Source: Candidatus Gromoviella agglomerans
Lineage (GTDB): Bacteria; Pseudomonadota; Alphaproteobacteria; CAJXXZ01; G021065005
Direction of reading: 5' to 3'
DNA: 64,000 bases
Assembly (NCBI RefSeq): GCF_021065005.1
Contig: NZ_CP069247.1
Location: 372,001-436,000 of the forward strand
Shown here: positions 44,707 to 54,251 of the stretch, piece after piece
How positions within the stretch are numbered: position 1 is the first letter of the stretch
Layout of the letters: every line of letters begins with the position of its first letter
The notes under the pieces: generated by a model
Database searches by the model: none
Told to the model about the DNA's origin: nothing
Seen by the model: the letters and a program-made list of their open reading frames with translations, nothing else
Translations under genes and position numbers: made by a program

Positions 44707-45120
44707 ATGAAAAATATCTCACTGAATATGCAAAAGATAATTGATGATGCTACCAATATTCCTAGTGCTATATTTTCATCCTGGTATCGTATCATACCTG
44801 GAGATTTATGGAGATTTAGTTATCCAGAAAAAGTGTATTTGGATTTGATGTACGTGTCCATAGCATCCTACAAAGCAGTATTCTTTATGCATCATATGAG
44901 AGAGATAATTGATAATATTAATGCTGTTATGGGTAGGCATTATATAAATAGAATTACTTTGAAGCAATTTTACTATCGGCCAGTTAATGAAAGTAAAAAA
45001 GATATTAAAGTGACACTTATTAATCAAAATCAAGATATTTTATCAAGTATAAATTCTGTTCAACAAGATAATTTGCGGGAATCTCTCATGTCTTTATATA
45101 ACAGTATGATCAGAAAATAA
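44707..45120 (+). CDS. DciA-like (DUF721) protein
   Basis: 137 residues from the ATG at 44707. A segment SWYRIIPGDLWRFSYPEKV then VSIASYKAVFFMHHMREIIDNINAVMGRHYINRITLKQ follows the DUF721 pattern (W..IVG..L...S.P.., then A..LQH...I...IN...G...V..I). DUF721/DciA proteins load the replicative helicase in many bacteria. The similarity is by eye and moderate, so this is a tentative family call. It sits after cdsA, divergent from it. Confidence 0.5.
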   Translation: MKNISLNMQKIIDDATNIPSAIFSSWYRIIPGDLWRFSYPEKVYLDLMYVSIASYKAVFFMHHMREIIDNINAVMGRHYINRITLKQFYYRPVNESKKDIKVTLINQNQDILSSINSVQQDNLRESLMSLYNSMIRK

Positions 45121-45290
45121 TTTGTATTTAGCAGATGTTCAAAAATGATTGTGTATGATTGAAAAATGTCTTGCGATTCAGTCGATTTTATTCGTTTAAT
45201 AAGTCTGTTGTGATTTAAATATAGTTTTTGTCAACCAATTTTACAGCTGATTATTTACAAATGTTATTCGTACCTATAATATTATCCCTG

Positions 45291-45365
45291 CGGGGTGTAG
45301 CGCAGTCTGGTTAGCGCATCTGCTTTGGGAGCAGAGGGTCGTAGGTTCGAATCCTTCCGCCCCGA
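45291..45365 (+). tRNA. tRNA-Pro (anticodon TGG)
   Basis: Acceptor CGGGGTG pairs with CGCCCCG; the anticodon loop is TTTGGGA (TGG). The T stem has one mismatch. The discriminator is A; CCA is not encoded. Confidence 0.95.
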
Positions 45366-45461
45366 CATTTACCTTGAATAAGTTCTCTGTTTTTTGTACA
45401 ATTTTCCTGTATGGCATGTTTATACTTATGCAGTGCCTTTATTCTACGTTGCGGAGTGATT

Positions 45462-46808
45462 ATGCCTGAAGCTATTGCAAATTTTCACGCGCTTTTTAAG
45501 AAATTGATCCTCTGCTTTACTTCTATTTTTTCGTTTTTTCAATATATACTTCCAGTATTATCAAATAAACGTATGCAATTTGTTGCAATAATGAATTTTG
45601 TTGGTGTAATTCCATATTATCTTACCGGCTCAACATTAATGATTTGGATGGTCGAAGAGGGATTTAGTATATCGAGCATTACTCTTTTGTCAGTTCTGAA
45701 TACTCCTCATGCATTTAAGTTTTTGTGGGCTCATTTGTTCGATTCTATCGAAATACCTTTTCTGTCCAGAAAATTGGGCTTGAGAAGATCGTGGCTTATC
45801 CTTTGTTCATTTGTTACAATCTCATGTTTGTTATTATTGACTTTGATAGATGTGAATAACAGTCGTCTCATGTTTTTTACTGTTATTTTCTGTGCGAATT
45901 TTTTTATTGCGAGCTACAATATTCTCTCTCTTGCTGTTCAAATGGAGATAATAGATAAAAATATGTGGGGAAATAGTGAAGCTATGAATGTTCTGGGCTT
46001 TAGGATTGGTGTTATTGCAGTGTCTGCTGGAGCTCTCCTCATATCTGAATACATATCTTGGATTTGGGTCTACCGTATAATGTTAATGATTGTAATTCCT
46101 GGTATCTTTTTTATTTGTAATGTGAATTTGCCTGAAGTTATCAGGATACCTGTTATAAAGCAATCGAAATCATTGTTTAAAAATTTTAGAAATTCTATAA
46201 TTACGCCTTTAAGTGAGTTGTTTATAAATTCCAATATATTGAGAATTATCATGTTTATGTTGTTTTATACTCTTCATGATCATTTATTGGGGAATCTTCA
46301 TAAGATTTTTCATCTTAGTATAGGATTCTCAAAAATGGATCTGGCTTTTGTTGATAATACATTTGGCATGTTTATGACATTAGTAGGTGGATTTATAGCT
46401 GGATTATCAATTCAAAAATTTGATTTTGCCAGAATTTTGTGTGTTGGATCTTTGATTAGTTTGCTTGTTGGACCAGTATTGCTTCTGCAGAATTTTGTTG
46501 GAGCAAATATTTATCTCCTTTACTTGAGTATTACTATTCAAGAAATTGTTCACGGATTTACTATGACTGTTTTTTTTACTTATCAGATGAATTGCTGCTC
46601 TATTAAATTCGCTGTTTCTCAATTGTCGGTTTTAAAGGCTTTTGATGCATTGGGGAAATATGGATTCGGAGCTCTATCAGGATTTTTGGTAGAGGCTATA
46701 GGTTGGAATTATTTCTTCTGTATCATATCTATTGCTTCAATTCCAGGATTTTTAATCATTAAGGGTATGAATTTTATGCAAGATAATGACAAAATAGTCA
46801 GTGATTAG
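45462..46808 (+). CDS. ampG: AmpG-like muropeptide permease (MFS)
   Basis: 448 residues from the ATG at 45462 (GGAGTG Shine-Dalgarno), with about 12 helices. AmpG signatures are TGSTLMIWMVEEGFS, TPHAFKFLWAHLFDS and KLGLRRSWLIL near the N-terminus. AmpG imports anhydro-muropeptides from the periplasm for recycling. With murB, the amidase and the elongasome genes it supports active peptidoglycan turnover. It lies 15 bp before the tricorn gene. Rickettsiales encode several AmpG paralogues, so substrate may differ. Confidence 0.85.
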   Translation: MPEAIANFHALFKKLILCFTSIFSFFQYILPVLSNKRMQFVAIMNFVGVIPYYLTGSTLMIWMVEEGFSISSITLLSVLNTPHAFKFLWAHLFDSIEIPFLSRKLGLRRSWLILCSFVTISCLLLLTLIDVNNSRLMFFTVIFCANFFIASYNILSLAVQMEIIDKNMWGNSEAMNVLGFRIGVIAVSAGALLISEYISWIWVYRIMLMIVIPGIFFICNVNLPEVIRIPVIKQSKSLFKNFRNSIITPLSELFINSNILRIIMFMLFYTLHDHLLGNLHKIFHLSIGFSKMDLAFVDNTFGMFMTLVGGFIAGLSIQKFDFARILCVGSLISLLVGPVLLLQNFVGANIYLLYLSITIQEIVHGFTMTVFFTYQMNCCSIKFAVSQLSVLKAFDALGKYGFGALSGFLVEAIGWNYFFCIISIASIPGFLIIKGMNFMQDNDKIVSD

Positions 46809-46823
46809 ATTTAAGGGAGTTTT

Positions 46824-49800
46824 ATGTCTGGATATCTGCGTTATCCTTCGATTTATAGAGATGATTTATATTTTACTTTAAGTGGAAATATTTGGCGTAA
46901 ATCTGGTGAGTACACATGCTGCTTGGTGACTGAATTTGGTTATTGTAGACATATTTGCTCTAATGATAAATTTGTCGCATTTACTAGTAATGTTTCTGGT
47001 GGAAGTGATGTTTATTTATATGACCTTAATTCTCAAGAAGTGAAGAGATTGACTTATAAAAATTTTGTCTCAAGTGTTGTGTGTTTCTATCATGATTACG
47101 TGATATTTGCTTCGATGCACGAATCTCCTTTTAGAATAAATAAACTGTTTTATATTAATGTGTACGATCAGACAGATATTGGGTGCTTGCCTTTTGGATA
47201 TGGGAATTTTGTCTCTCTCCCTTCTGCTTCTGAGCGATTTTTGGTCTTATCACGTAATGGATATGGATTTACTCAGTGGAAGGGTTATAGAGGTGGTTGC
47301 GTAGGAGAGATATTAGCAAAAAAGATTGAAAATGAATTTCTTGTAAATGAGAAACTTTCTGTTAATTTGAAAAATGTTGTTGATAATTGTGAAAATGATT
47401 CTTTCTGCTTGCTTGAAGATAAATCACGTGATTTCTTCAATTATTCTCTTGGTAACCCTGAAAAGGGAGTGCTTATTGATCAAAGTGTTTTTTTTATATC
47501 AGAAAAAGATGGGACTGATTGTGTGAATTTTGATGCTATGCCTGGTGAGACTTATTGCGTGCAGCAGAGAAATATATTTTCAGTAAATCTTGTAGATAAT
47601 AAAGTGATTCAGCATACTTTTCATGATGATTTTTCAGTCACTGAATTTTCTATATGTCCTATATCAAAAAATCTCGTTTATAGTTGTGGAGGAGAGCTGT
47701 TTTTACTGAATTCAGCTTCTTCTGAAATAAATTTAGTGAATTTAAATTGCTCAAATAATAATTTTTCTTTACCTAAAATGGTTGATGCATCAAAGTATTT
47801 GCATGATTTCTCTGTTAAAGATGATCATGAGATTGTATCCATTATATCGAGAGGACGTCTCTTCTTGATGCACCCATGGTTATCTGGAGCAACTCAGGTG
47901 CATTCTACAATAAATTACAGATTTAAAATTGCGAAAATATTTGGAAATTATGTTATAGCTGCTATAGATGATGGGTCTAAAGACATTATTGCGATATATA
48001 AAATTATTGACCCTTCCGCTCCATGTATGATTTTTGATCATGATTTTGGTAGAATTGTTGATATTAATCCTTCGAGAAATGGTTGCTATTTAGCTATTGC
48101 TAATCATAGAAATGAACTTTTTTTGATGAAAGTTCTCCATGAAGTCAGTCAAAAGCAGGATGAAAATGATAAGAAGAATGATGCGGAGCAATCTGCTGAA
48201 TTGATTCATATTTTTGATAAAATAGATGAAAATGGACTCAAAATAGGAGAGGTTTTGAATATTGATAAGTCTATTGGGTGGATGTCTGATTCTAGTTGGA
48301 GCTTTAATAATGAATGGATTGCATATACTTATCATGTGAATGATTCTATTTCAGATATAAAATTCTTCTCGATAAAAGAAAGAAATTGTATTACGGTAGT
48401 GCAAAATGGATTTGTTAATTTTGCTCCTCGTTTTTGTCCTTCAGGAAAGTATATGTACTTTTGTTCTCAGAGTATTTTTAAGCCAGAATGGGGAGAGGTG
48501 AAATTTTCAATGTTTTTTCAAAATTCTTCAAAACCTTATTTGTTGACTCTGAGAGATAGTGTTCGATCTCCATTTGTTCTTGGAGAAGCATCTGTTGATG
48601 AAGAAAGTAATTTCGCAATCAATATGAATGGTATTTCAAATAGAATTATTCCATTTCCAGTTGATGCTGGAGATTTTGTTGATATTTTGCCTACTAATGG
48701 AAAAGTCATGTGGGTAACAAAACACGACTCTGAAAATTCTGAATTTGTAATTCAATCATACGATTTCTCTTCTTTGAAAGAAGAAGAAATTGTAACTGGT
48801 GTAAATCACGTAGAGTTGTCTCAAAATTGTAAGTGGTTGATCTATAGCTCAAGTAATAACTCAAAATTGCGTTTGATGAAAGCTGGAGATAGGCCAGATT
48901 CTCAAGAATCCTATAAAAATCATGGATGGATTGATCTTGCCAAAATAAATCTTAAGGTAGATCTGAAAAAAGAGAGAGAGTTCATATTTAATGAGGTTGT
49001 TAGATTGCAAAATGATTTCTTTTGGTCTGAGAATGTTGCTCGTAATTTAAATAAAATATCAGTCAAATACAAACAAGTTATGCATAAGCTTTCTAATAGA
49101 AATGACCTAAATGAGATCATTAAAGAATTTCATGGTGATTTGATGTGCTCTCATGCTTATGTTATCTCTCCTGGAGATGCAGACTTCTCTAAAAGAATGC
49201 ACATCTCTCTATGTGCAGAATTTACATTTGATAAAATTGAGGGTGATTTTTTTAAAATCCTTCAAGAAGCTGGCATATGTGAAGAATTTGCTTACAAGAT
49301 TAAGAAAATATATTCCGGAGATTCTATGAATATTTCACCATTGTTATATTCTGATATTCCTCTCAATGTTGGAGATTTTCTCCTATCTATAAATGGAATA
49401 AAACTTACGCGAGATATCTCTCCAGATCATGTTTTGGAGAGAAGTTCTCCTACCGTGAATGTGGTTGCTCTAACAAAAAATGGAGTTAAACAACTTGTGA
49501 TTAATGGCTCATCATCAGGTAATAGATTCCATATATATAGAGAGTGGGTGAATAATAACAGAAAATTTGTGTCTGATTTCACTAATGGTAAAGTCGGTTA
49601 CATACATATTCCTGATATGTCTTCAAGAGGGTATGCTGAATTTTGTATGTCATTTGCTCGTGAAAGACTCAAAGATGGTATAGTAATTGATGTGAGATTT
49701 AATGAAGGAGGGAATATTTCTACTCTGATTCTTGAGAAGTTGTCGCAGATTAGTTTAGGATATGACTTCAATAGATGGAGTTCAAATGTCATTAACTATC

Positions 49801-50165
49801 CTTTTGAATCAAGAAGAGGGGAAATTGTCTTTTTGTGCAATGAACAAACAGGATCAGATGGCGATATGTTTGTCATGGCTATTAAAGAAATGAAATTGGG
49901 TAAGGTATTTGGGAAAAGAACTTGGGGTGGTGTAGTTGGTATAGATACAAAATTCTCACTTATAGATGGAGGAATTACGTCTCAGCCAGAGCATGCATTT
50001 AAAATGTACTCTAGTAAAAAGATTGAAAATGTTGGTGTTGAGCCTCATGAATTTGTTGATATATCTCCAATTAATTATGCTCGTGAATTTGATCCACAGA
50101 TTGAAGCTGCTTGTAAGGAAATTATGAAAATATTATCATTTTCCACAAAATTTGATTCTTTTTGA
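46824..50165 (+). CDS. Tricorn-type protease
   Basis: 1113 residues with a GGGAG Shine-Dalgarno. The N-terminal two thirds has beta-propeller blades (FVAFTSNVSGGSDVYLYDLN and many repeats). It continues with a helical linker, the histidine region GDLMCSHAYVISPGD (about 770), a PDZ-like part (SDIPLNVGDFLLSINGIKL), and the S41-like protease core GKVGYIHIPDM, IVIDVRFNEGG, and the nucleophile TGSDGD near residue 1010. Tricorn degrades peptides released by larger proteases. No signal peptide is seen, so it is cytoplasmic. It follows the AmpG-like gene in a probable two-gene operon. Confidence 0.9.
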   Translation: MSGYLRYPSIYRDDLYFTLSGNIWRKSGEYTCCLVTEFGYCRHICSNDKFVAFTSNVSGGSDVYLYDLNSQEVKRLTYKNFVSSVVCFYHDYVIFASMHESPFRINKLFYINVYDQTDIGCLPFGYGNFVSLPSASERFLVLSRNGYGFTQWKGYRGGCVGEILAKKIENEFLVNEKLSVNLKNVVDNCENDSFCLLEDKSRDFFNYSLGNPEKGVLIDQSVFFISEKDGTDCVNFDAMPGETYCVQQRNIFSVNLVDNKVIQHTFHDDFSVTEFSICPISKNLVYSCGGELFLLNSASSEINLVNLNCSNNNFSLPKMVDASKYLHDFSVKDDHEIVSIISRGRLFLMHPWLSGATQVHSTINYRFKIAKIFGNYVIAAIDDGSKDIIAIYKIIDPSAPCMIFDHDFGRIVDINPSRNGCYLAIANHRNELFLMKVLHEVSQKQDENDKKNDAEQSAELIHIFDKIDENGLKIGEVLNIDKSIGWMSDSSWSFNNEWIAYTYHVNDSISDIKFFSIKERNCITVVQNGFVNFAPRFCPSGKYMYFCSQSIFKPEWGEVKFSMFFQNSSKPYLLTLRDSVRSPFVLGEASVDEESNFAINMNGISNRIIPFPVDAGDFVDILPTNGKVMWVTKHDSENSEFVIQSYDFSSLKEEEIVTGVNHVELSQNCKWLIYSSSNNSKLRLMKAGDRPDSQESYKNHGWIDLAKINLKVDLKKEREFIFNEVVRLQNDFFWSENVARNLNKISVKYKQVMHKLSNRNDLNEIIKEFHGDLMCSHAYVISPGDADFSKRMHISLCAEFTFDKIEGDFFKILQEAGICEEFAYKIKKIYSGDSMNISPLLYSDIPLNVGDFLLSINGIKLTRDISPDHVLERSSPTVNVVALTKNGVKQLVINGSSSGNRFHIYREWVNNNRKFVSDFTNGKVGYIHIPDMSSRGYAEFCMSFARERLKDGIVIDVRFNEGGNISTLILEKLSQISLGYDFNRWSSNVINYPFESRRGEIVFLCNEQTGSDGDMFVMAIKEMKLGKVFGKRTWGGVVGIDTKFSLIDGGITSQPEHAFKMYSSKKIENVGVEPHEFVDISPINYAREFDPQIEAACKEIMKILSFSTKFDSF

Positions 50166-50291
50166 GGAAATTTATTAAAAACATCTTATGCTTCATTGAT
50201 ATGAATTTATGAATTATATTCTGACATAATAGAATTTATTGACTTAAACTCCATTGTAATTTTTGTTATTTAAATGTATGATAAGCGCGTT

Positions 50292-50364
50292 GGGCGTATA
50301 GCTCAGTCGGTAGAGCATTTGCCTTTTAAGCAAATGGTCGTAGGTTCGATCCCTACTGCGCTCA
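50292..50364 (+). tRNA. tRNA-Lys (anticodon TTT)
   Basis: Acceptor GGGCGTA pairs with TGCGCTC with two G-U pairs. The anticodon loop is CTTTTAA. The T arm is gtagg-TTCGATC-cctac. The discriminator is A; CCA is not encoded. Confidence 0.96.
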
Positions 50365-50439
50365 CTCTTAATTTAAATTTTTATTGACTGTGCTGATAAA
50401 TCAGGATATATACAAATATGGTTTTTTTATTTTCATTAT

Positions 50440-50715
50440 ATGAATAAAGACGATTTGGTGAAAAAGATTGCTGATATTGCTGGAGTCACTAAGGCGCAAG
50501 CATTAGATTGTTGGAGTGCTTGTTTCGATTCCATATCTGAGGCCCTTATATCTGGTGACATAGTAAAAATTAGTGGCTTTGGTTCGTTCCAGGTTGGAGA
50601 GCGAAAGGAAAAGAATGGAAGAAATCCCAGAACTGGTGAAGAAATTTTAATTCCAGCAAGTAAAAGAGTTGTTTTTAAAATGAGTGATGTAATGAAAAAT
50701 AAGATAAATTCGTAG
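50440..50715 (+). CDS. hup: DNA-binding protein HU
   Basis: 91 residues, matching HU: N-terminal MNKDDLVKKIADIAGVTKAQA and DNA-binding arm GSFQVGERKEKNGRNPRTGEEI, ending RVVFKMSDVMKNKI. A nucleoid-associated dimer. The single family member in the window, and HU rather than IHF on the basis of its arm sequence. Confidence 0.93.
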   Translation: MNKDDLVKKIADIAGVTKAQALDCWSACFDSISEALISGDIVKISGFGSFQVGERKEKNGRNPRTGEEILIPASKRVVFKMSDVMKNKINS

Positions 50716-50727
50716 CTAAACTCTAAT

Positions 50728-51702
50728 ATGATTAACGGTGATGTTTTAAAGTTTATAGTATCTGATGGAGATTTAGTTAACGGTAAGTCTAGATTGGATT
50801 CTGTATTGTATAATTTTGTCTCTCCTATGGAGGCTTATTCTCATATATCACGCTCTCAGATTCAGGAATTTGTCTGTGGTGGTTTAGTAAAAGTTAATGA
50901 TCTTGACGTAGAATGGTGCTCTAATTTGATTAGAAGTGGTGATGTTATCTCCCTTATAGTACCTATATTCTCTTTTGATGATCAAATAGTCCCGCAAGAA
51001 GTTCCTATATATGTTGTTTATGAAGATGAAGATATTTTGATAATAAACAAACAACCTGGATTGGTTGTACATCCAGCTCCTGGACATAAAGATTCTACAT
51101 TATTAAATGGTCTCTTTCATCGTGCTCTTTCCTTGAATACATCGTATTATCTTGTTCATAGGCTAGATAAGGATACAAGTGGATTAATAATTATTGCTAA
51201 AAATTTTGAGTCTCGACAGAATTTAATTGATCAATTTGTTACTAAAAGTGCGCGAAGGCTATATAAATGTTTTGTTCATAATGTCCCATTCCCTAGAGCA
51301 AGTATCATTCAGACTAATATCGGTAGACATCCTTCATTTAGGCAAAAAATGTCCGTTCTGAAAGAAGGTGGAAAGAATGCAGTGACTTTTTATAGAGTAT
51401 TAGAAGTTTTTTCCTCTCCCTCCCGTGGAAATGTTGCTAGCTTGGTTGAATGTTCTTTGCGTACTGGTCGTACACACCAAATTCGCGTGCATATGAGGCA
51501 TATCGGATGTCCTATAATTGGTGATTCTACTTATGGATACCGTAATTCGCAAATTAATGAATTGGTTGATTTTGGTAGACAAGCTTTACATGCTTATTGC
51601 ATCAGTTTTGTACATCCATTTACGAAAAAGAAGTTGGTATTTGAAGCTGATATGCCAGAAGATATGTTGAATGTTATTGAAGTCTTGCGTTCTATGAAAT
51701 GA
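50728..51702 (+). CDS. rluD: 23S rRNA pseudouridine synthase RluD-like
   Basis: 324 residues. An N-terminal S4 RNA-binding domain (SRSQIQEFVCGGLVKVN) precedes the catalytic domain with VHRLDKDTSGLIIIAKN (catalytic Asp), and ECSLRTGRTHQIRVHMRHIGCPIIGDSTYG. RluA-family; RluD versus RluC cannot be fixed by eye. It lies 12 bp after hup. Confidence 0.93.
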   Translation: MINGDVLKFIVSDGDLVNGKSRLDSVLYNFVSPMEAYSHISRSQIQEFVCGGLVKVNDLDVEWCSNLIRSGDVISLIVPIFSFDDQIVPQEVPIYVVYEDEDILIINKQPGLVVHPAPGHKDSTLLNGLFHRALSLNTSYYLVHRLDKDTSGLIIIAKNFESRQNLIDQFVTKSARRLYKCFVHNVPFPRASIIQTNIGRHPSFRQKMSVLKEGGKNAVTFYRVLEVFSSPSRGNVASLVECSLRTGRTHQIRVHMRHIGCPIIGDSTYGYRNSQINELVDFGRQALHAYCISFVHPFTKKKLVFEADMPEDMLNVIEVLRSMK

Positions 51703-51841
51703 ATTTTGAGTATTATTATGTAAAGGTGTATTAATTGATTCTCTTGTTTTTTGATGAATCTGCAGTCTAAAAATTGTCTATTGTGTATTGTAAAAGTTAT
51801 TTGAAATTTATAGAATCAGATTGTTGATATTTTTTATTGTT

Positions 51842-52351
51842 GTGGCTATTAATAATTATGAGCTAGTCATTATACTTGAGCAAGGACTTTCTCCTGCGCA
51901 GGTTAATGGATATGTTGATGCCTTGAAAGGTTTTGTAAATGATATTGGAGCTTCTGTTCATGGTGTTGATATGTGTGGTCTGCGTGGGTTGGCCTACGAA
52001 ATTGCTAAGAATCGTCGTGGATATTATATAGTTTTTAGGCTTGTATTGAGTGTTGATAGTTTGAATAATCTTAAGGATAAGTTAAAGTTTGATAAGAGTA
52101 TCGTTCGCTATATGGTGGTGAGAGTCAATGAATTTAAGATGAATCCATTACTGTTGTCTCGTGGGGCAGATGAAGCTGTTGTCAATGAAGTTGGAATTGA
52201 TTACAAAAATATAGATTTTATTAGGAAATATATGAACAGAGTTTCTAAGATTTTACCTAGGACTATTACTAAGTTATCAATGAAGCAGCAGAATATGGTT
52301 GCACAGGCAATTTCTAGAGCTCGTTTTTTGGCTCTGTTGGCTTATATGTGA
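51842..52351 (+). CDS. rpsF-rpsR: Fused ribosomal proteins S6 and S18
   Basis: One continuous frame of 169 residues. It starts with S6 (INNYELVIILEQGLSPAQV, RRGYYIVFRLVLS, IVRYMVVRVNEF) and continues without a stop through a linker NPLLLSRGADEAVVNEV into S18 (IDYKNIDFIRKYMNRVSKILPR, then KQQNMVAQAISRARFLALL). In other bacteria these are two genes that overlap or lie close together. The start is taken as GTG at 51842, but a TTG at 51821 is also open. An in-frame ATG at 52139 could allow S18 to be made separately. The S18 part lacks the usual N-terminal basic tail. Confidence 0.88.
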   Translation: MAINNYELVIILEQGLSPAQVNGYVDALKGFVNDIGASVHGVDMCGLRGLAYEIAKNRRGYYIVFRLVLSVDSLNNLKDKLKFDKSIVRYMVVRVNEFKMNPLLLSRGADEAVVNEVGIDYKNIDFIRKYMNRVSKILPRTITKLSMKQQNMVAQAISRARFLALLAYM

Positions 52352-52499
52352 TTTTGTTGCAAATCAATCATTACACTTTTACTTGGATTTTTTGGAGTTT
52401 ATTGCAATTATCTGCTTTCTTAGTATATTTGTTCGTTTGAAGATTATAACTCCTATGTTTATATTTAATACTACAATTTGTGCAAGATTTCTTATTGAA

Positions 52500-53141
52500 T
52501 TATATGAATATCATAGGTTTTCTATCTTTGAATAGCAATTTTAACACAAATTTTAGCATTCTGCCTGCGTTACAAGCGATTACACTCCCTGCATTGTTCC
52601 ATATTGCGATGTCTTGAAATGAATTGCCTATATATGTAAATTTATTGTCCTTTCTATGCACAAAATTTGTCTGAAGATAGCTTAAAATTAGTTTGTATTT
52701 GTTTTGAGATACTGCATTGATTTTATCATTACTAGCAATGAAACTAGTGAATAATCCTTTAAGATCAAGATCTTTTGATATGATCGAGTTGATATCGTTG
52801 ACGATTTGAGAGCAAATTACCTCATTTGCCCCGCTTGCTAGAAATATCTCGCATTTTTGAGTTCGTAATTGAATTATGTATCTCATTACTGATTCATTAA
52901 TTATTTTGCAATATGTGTTTTTGTTTGAGCAAATATTTCTACATTCTTCTTTTATTATATCGAACATATCAGTTTTTGTGATATTTGACATAAAAGCCTT
53001 GGCTTTTGCAGGGCGAAATGTACAGTAAAGAAAGTAAATGCGAGCTTTGTGGAAAAAATCAAGTGATCTCATAATGTATGATCTGCTGCTTATTCTTAGC
53101 AAAGTTCCATCTAAATCTACAAATATTTTCATAAAGAACAT
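52500..53141 (-). CDS. HAD-superfamily phosphatase
   Basis: 213 residues. HAD motif I IFVDLDGTL is at the N-terminus, motif II ..IFLASGAN, and motifs III-IV KYKLILSYL then FTYIGNSFQDIAIWNNAGSVIACNA. The pattern is like the HAD domains found with UbiA-type prenyltransferases, but no partner is nearby. The substrate is unknown. The start may be the ATG at 53132. Confidence 0.75.
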   Translation of the reverse strand: MFFMKIFVDLDGTLLRISSRSYIMRSLDFFHKARIYFLYCTFRPAKAKAFMSNITKTDMFDIIKEECRNICSNKNTYCKIINESVMRYIIQLRTQKCEIFLASGANEVICSQIVNDINSIISKDLDLKGLFTSFIASNDKINAVSQNKYKLILSYLQTNFVHRKDNKFTYIGNSFQDIAIWNNAGSVIACNAGRMLKFVLKLLFKDRKPMIFI

Positions 53142-53215
53142 TATATACCAGAAATGATAGTATCAAGATAAAATTAATTATGAAATACTAGTGATGATTT
53201 TTTATACGACAAGAC

Positions 53216-54133
53216 GTGAGTTTGCACTATTACGCTAACAAATTTAAATTTTGCAAAATTAATGCGGAAATTCCTAATTGGTTTGGAATTAAAACAAAAG
53301 CTGATTTGCTATTTGAGCCTATTGATTGTGATGAGTTAAGACTTTTTCTCAAAACATTTCCTCATAATTCCAAAATTACTGTAATAGGATGTGCGTCAAA
53401 TCTATTAATATCAAATAACGGAATAGGTGGAGTGACTTTAAAGCTGAATTCAAATTATTTTTCAAAAATTACTATCCACGAGAATTGTATAAAAGTTGGA
53501 GCAGGTTGCTTGGATTTAGTGTTATCAAATTTTGCTGCAAATGCCTCATTGTCTGGTTTGGAATTTCTATGTACGATTCCAGGCTCGGTTGGTGGCGCTA
53601 TCAAAATGAATGCTGGTTCATTTTTTCAAGAAACATTTGATTCGATTGTAAGAGTAAAGGTTATGGATTTTTCTGGAAATATCTTCTATCTTTATAAAGA
53701 TGACATAAAATATTCCTATCGTGAATCAAATATACCAGATGAATACATCATCATCGAAGGTGTTTTTCGACTAAAATACTCAAAATTTGATAAAATTCGA
53801 GATCATATGAGCTTAATAATGAAAAAGAAAAGTGATACTCAGCCATTGAATGCAAAGACAGGAGGAAGTACATTCTGTAATGTTCGAGATTATAATAGAA
53901 CTGGATTAATTTGCTCAGCTTGGAAACTTATTGATGCAGTAGGAGTGAAAAATGTTGGAGAAGCATATATTTCTCCAAAACATGCGAATTTTATTATCAA
54001 TAAAGGTAACTTAGCAAGTGATATTAGCATCTTGATTCAGAATATTCAGCAGAAGGTTTATAGTAAATTTAATGTTAATCTTAAGCTTGAAATAAAAAAA
54101 ATTGGCAAGTGGAATCAATATGAAGATTATTAA
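53216..54133 (+). CDS. murB: UDP-N-acetylenolpyruvoylglucosamine reductase
   Basis: 305 residues from a GTG start. The FAD-binding region has VIGCASNLLISNNGIGG, LEFLCTIPGSVGGAIKMNAGSF follows, and GGSTFCNV holds the catalytic serine. The C-terminus has SPKHANFIINKGNLASDI. It makes UDP-MurNAc from the enolpyruvyl precursor. The rest of the mur genes are not in the window. Confidence 0.95.
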   Translation: MSLHYYANKFKFCKINAEIPNWFGIKTKADLLFEPIDCDELRLFLKTFPHNSKITVIGCASNLLISNNGIGGVTLKLNSNYFSKITIHENCIKVGAGCLDLVLSNFAANASLSGLEFLCTIPGSVGGAIKMNAGSFFQETFDSIVRVKVMDFSGNIFYLYKDDIKYSYRESNIPDEYIIIEGVFRLKYSKFDKIRDHMSLIMKKKSDTQPLNAKTGGSTFCNVRDYNRTGLICSAWKLIDAVGVKNVGEAYISPKHANFIINKGNLASDISILIQNIQQKVYSKFNVNLKLEIKKIGKWNQYEDY

Positions 54134-54251
54134 TCCTGTGTATATGTATCTATATTTGAAATTTTGTTTGTGTTGCAATCTACATCAAGAATAAGGAAAA
54201 TTGATAATCTAATGACTTCTGATATTATGAATTACTCTTGATATAGTTATT

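Noticed and set aside
47424-47437. Palindrome AAATCACGTGATTT as another parS
   Set aside because: It shares only the TCACGTGA core. The outer GTT/AAC bases needed for ParB binding do not match.
52299-52535. Plus-strand frame of 78 codons downstream of the S6-S18 gene
   Set aside because: It begins inside the S18 part in another frame and overlaps the end of the HAD gene; hydrophobic content reflects T-rich DNA.
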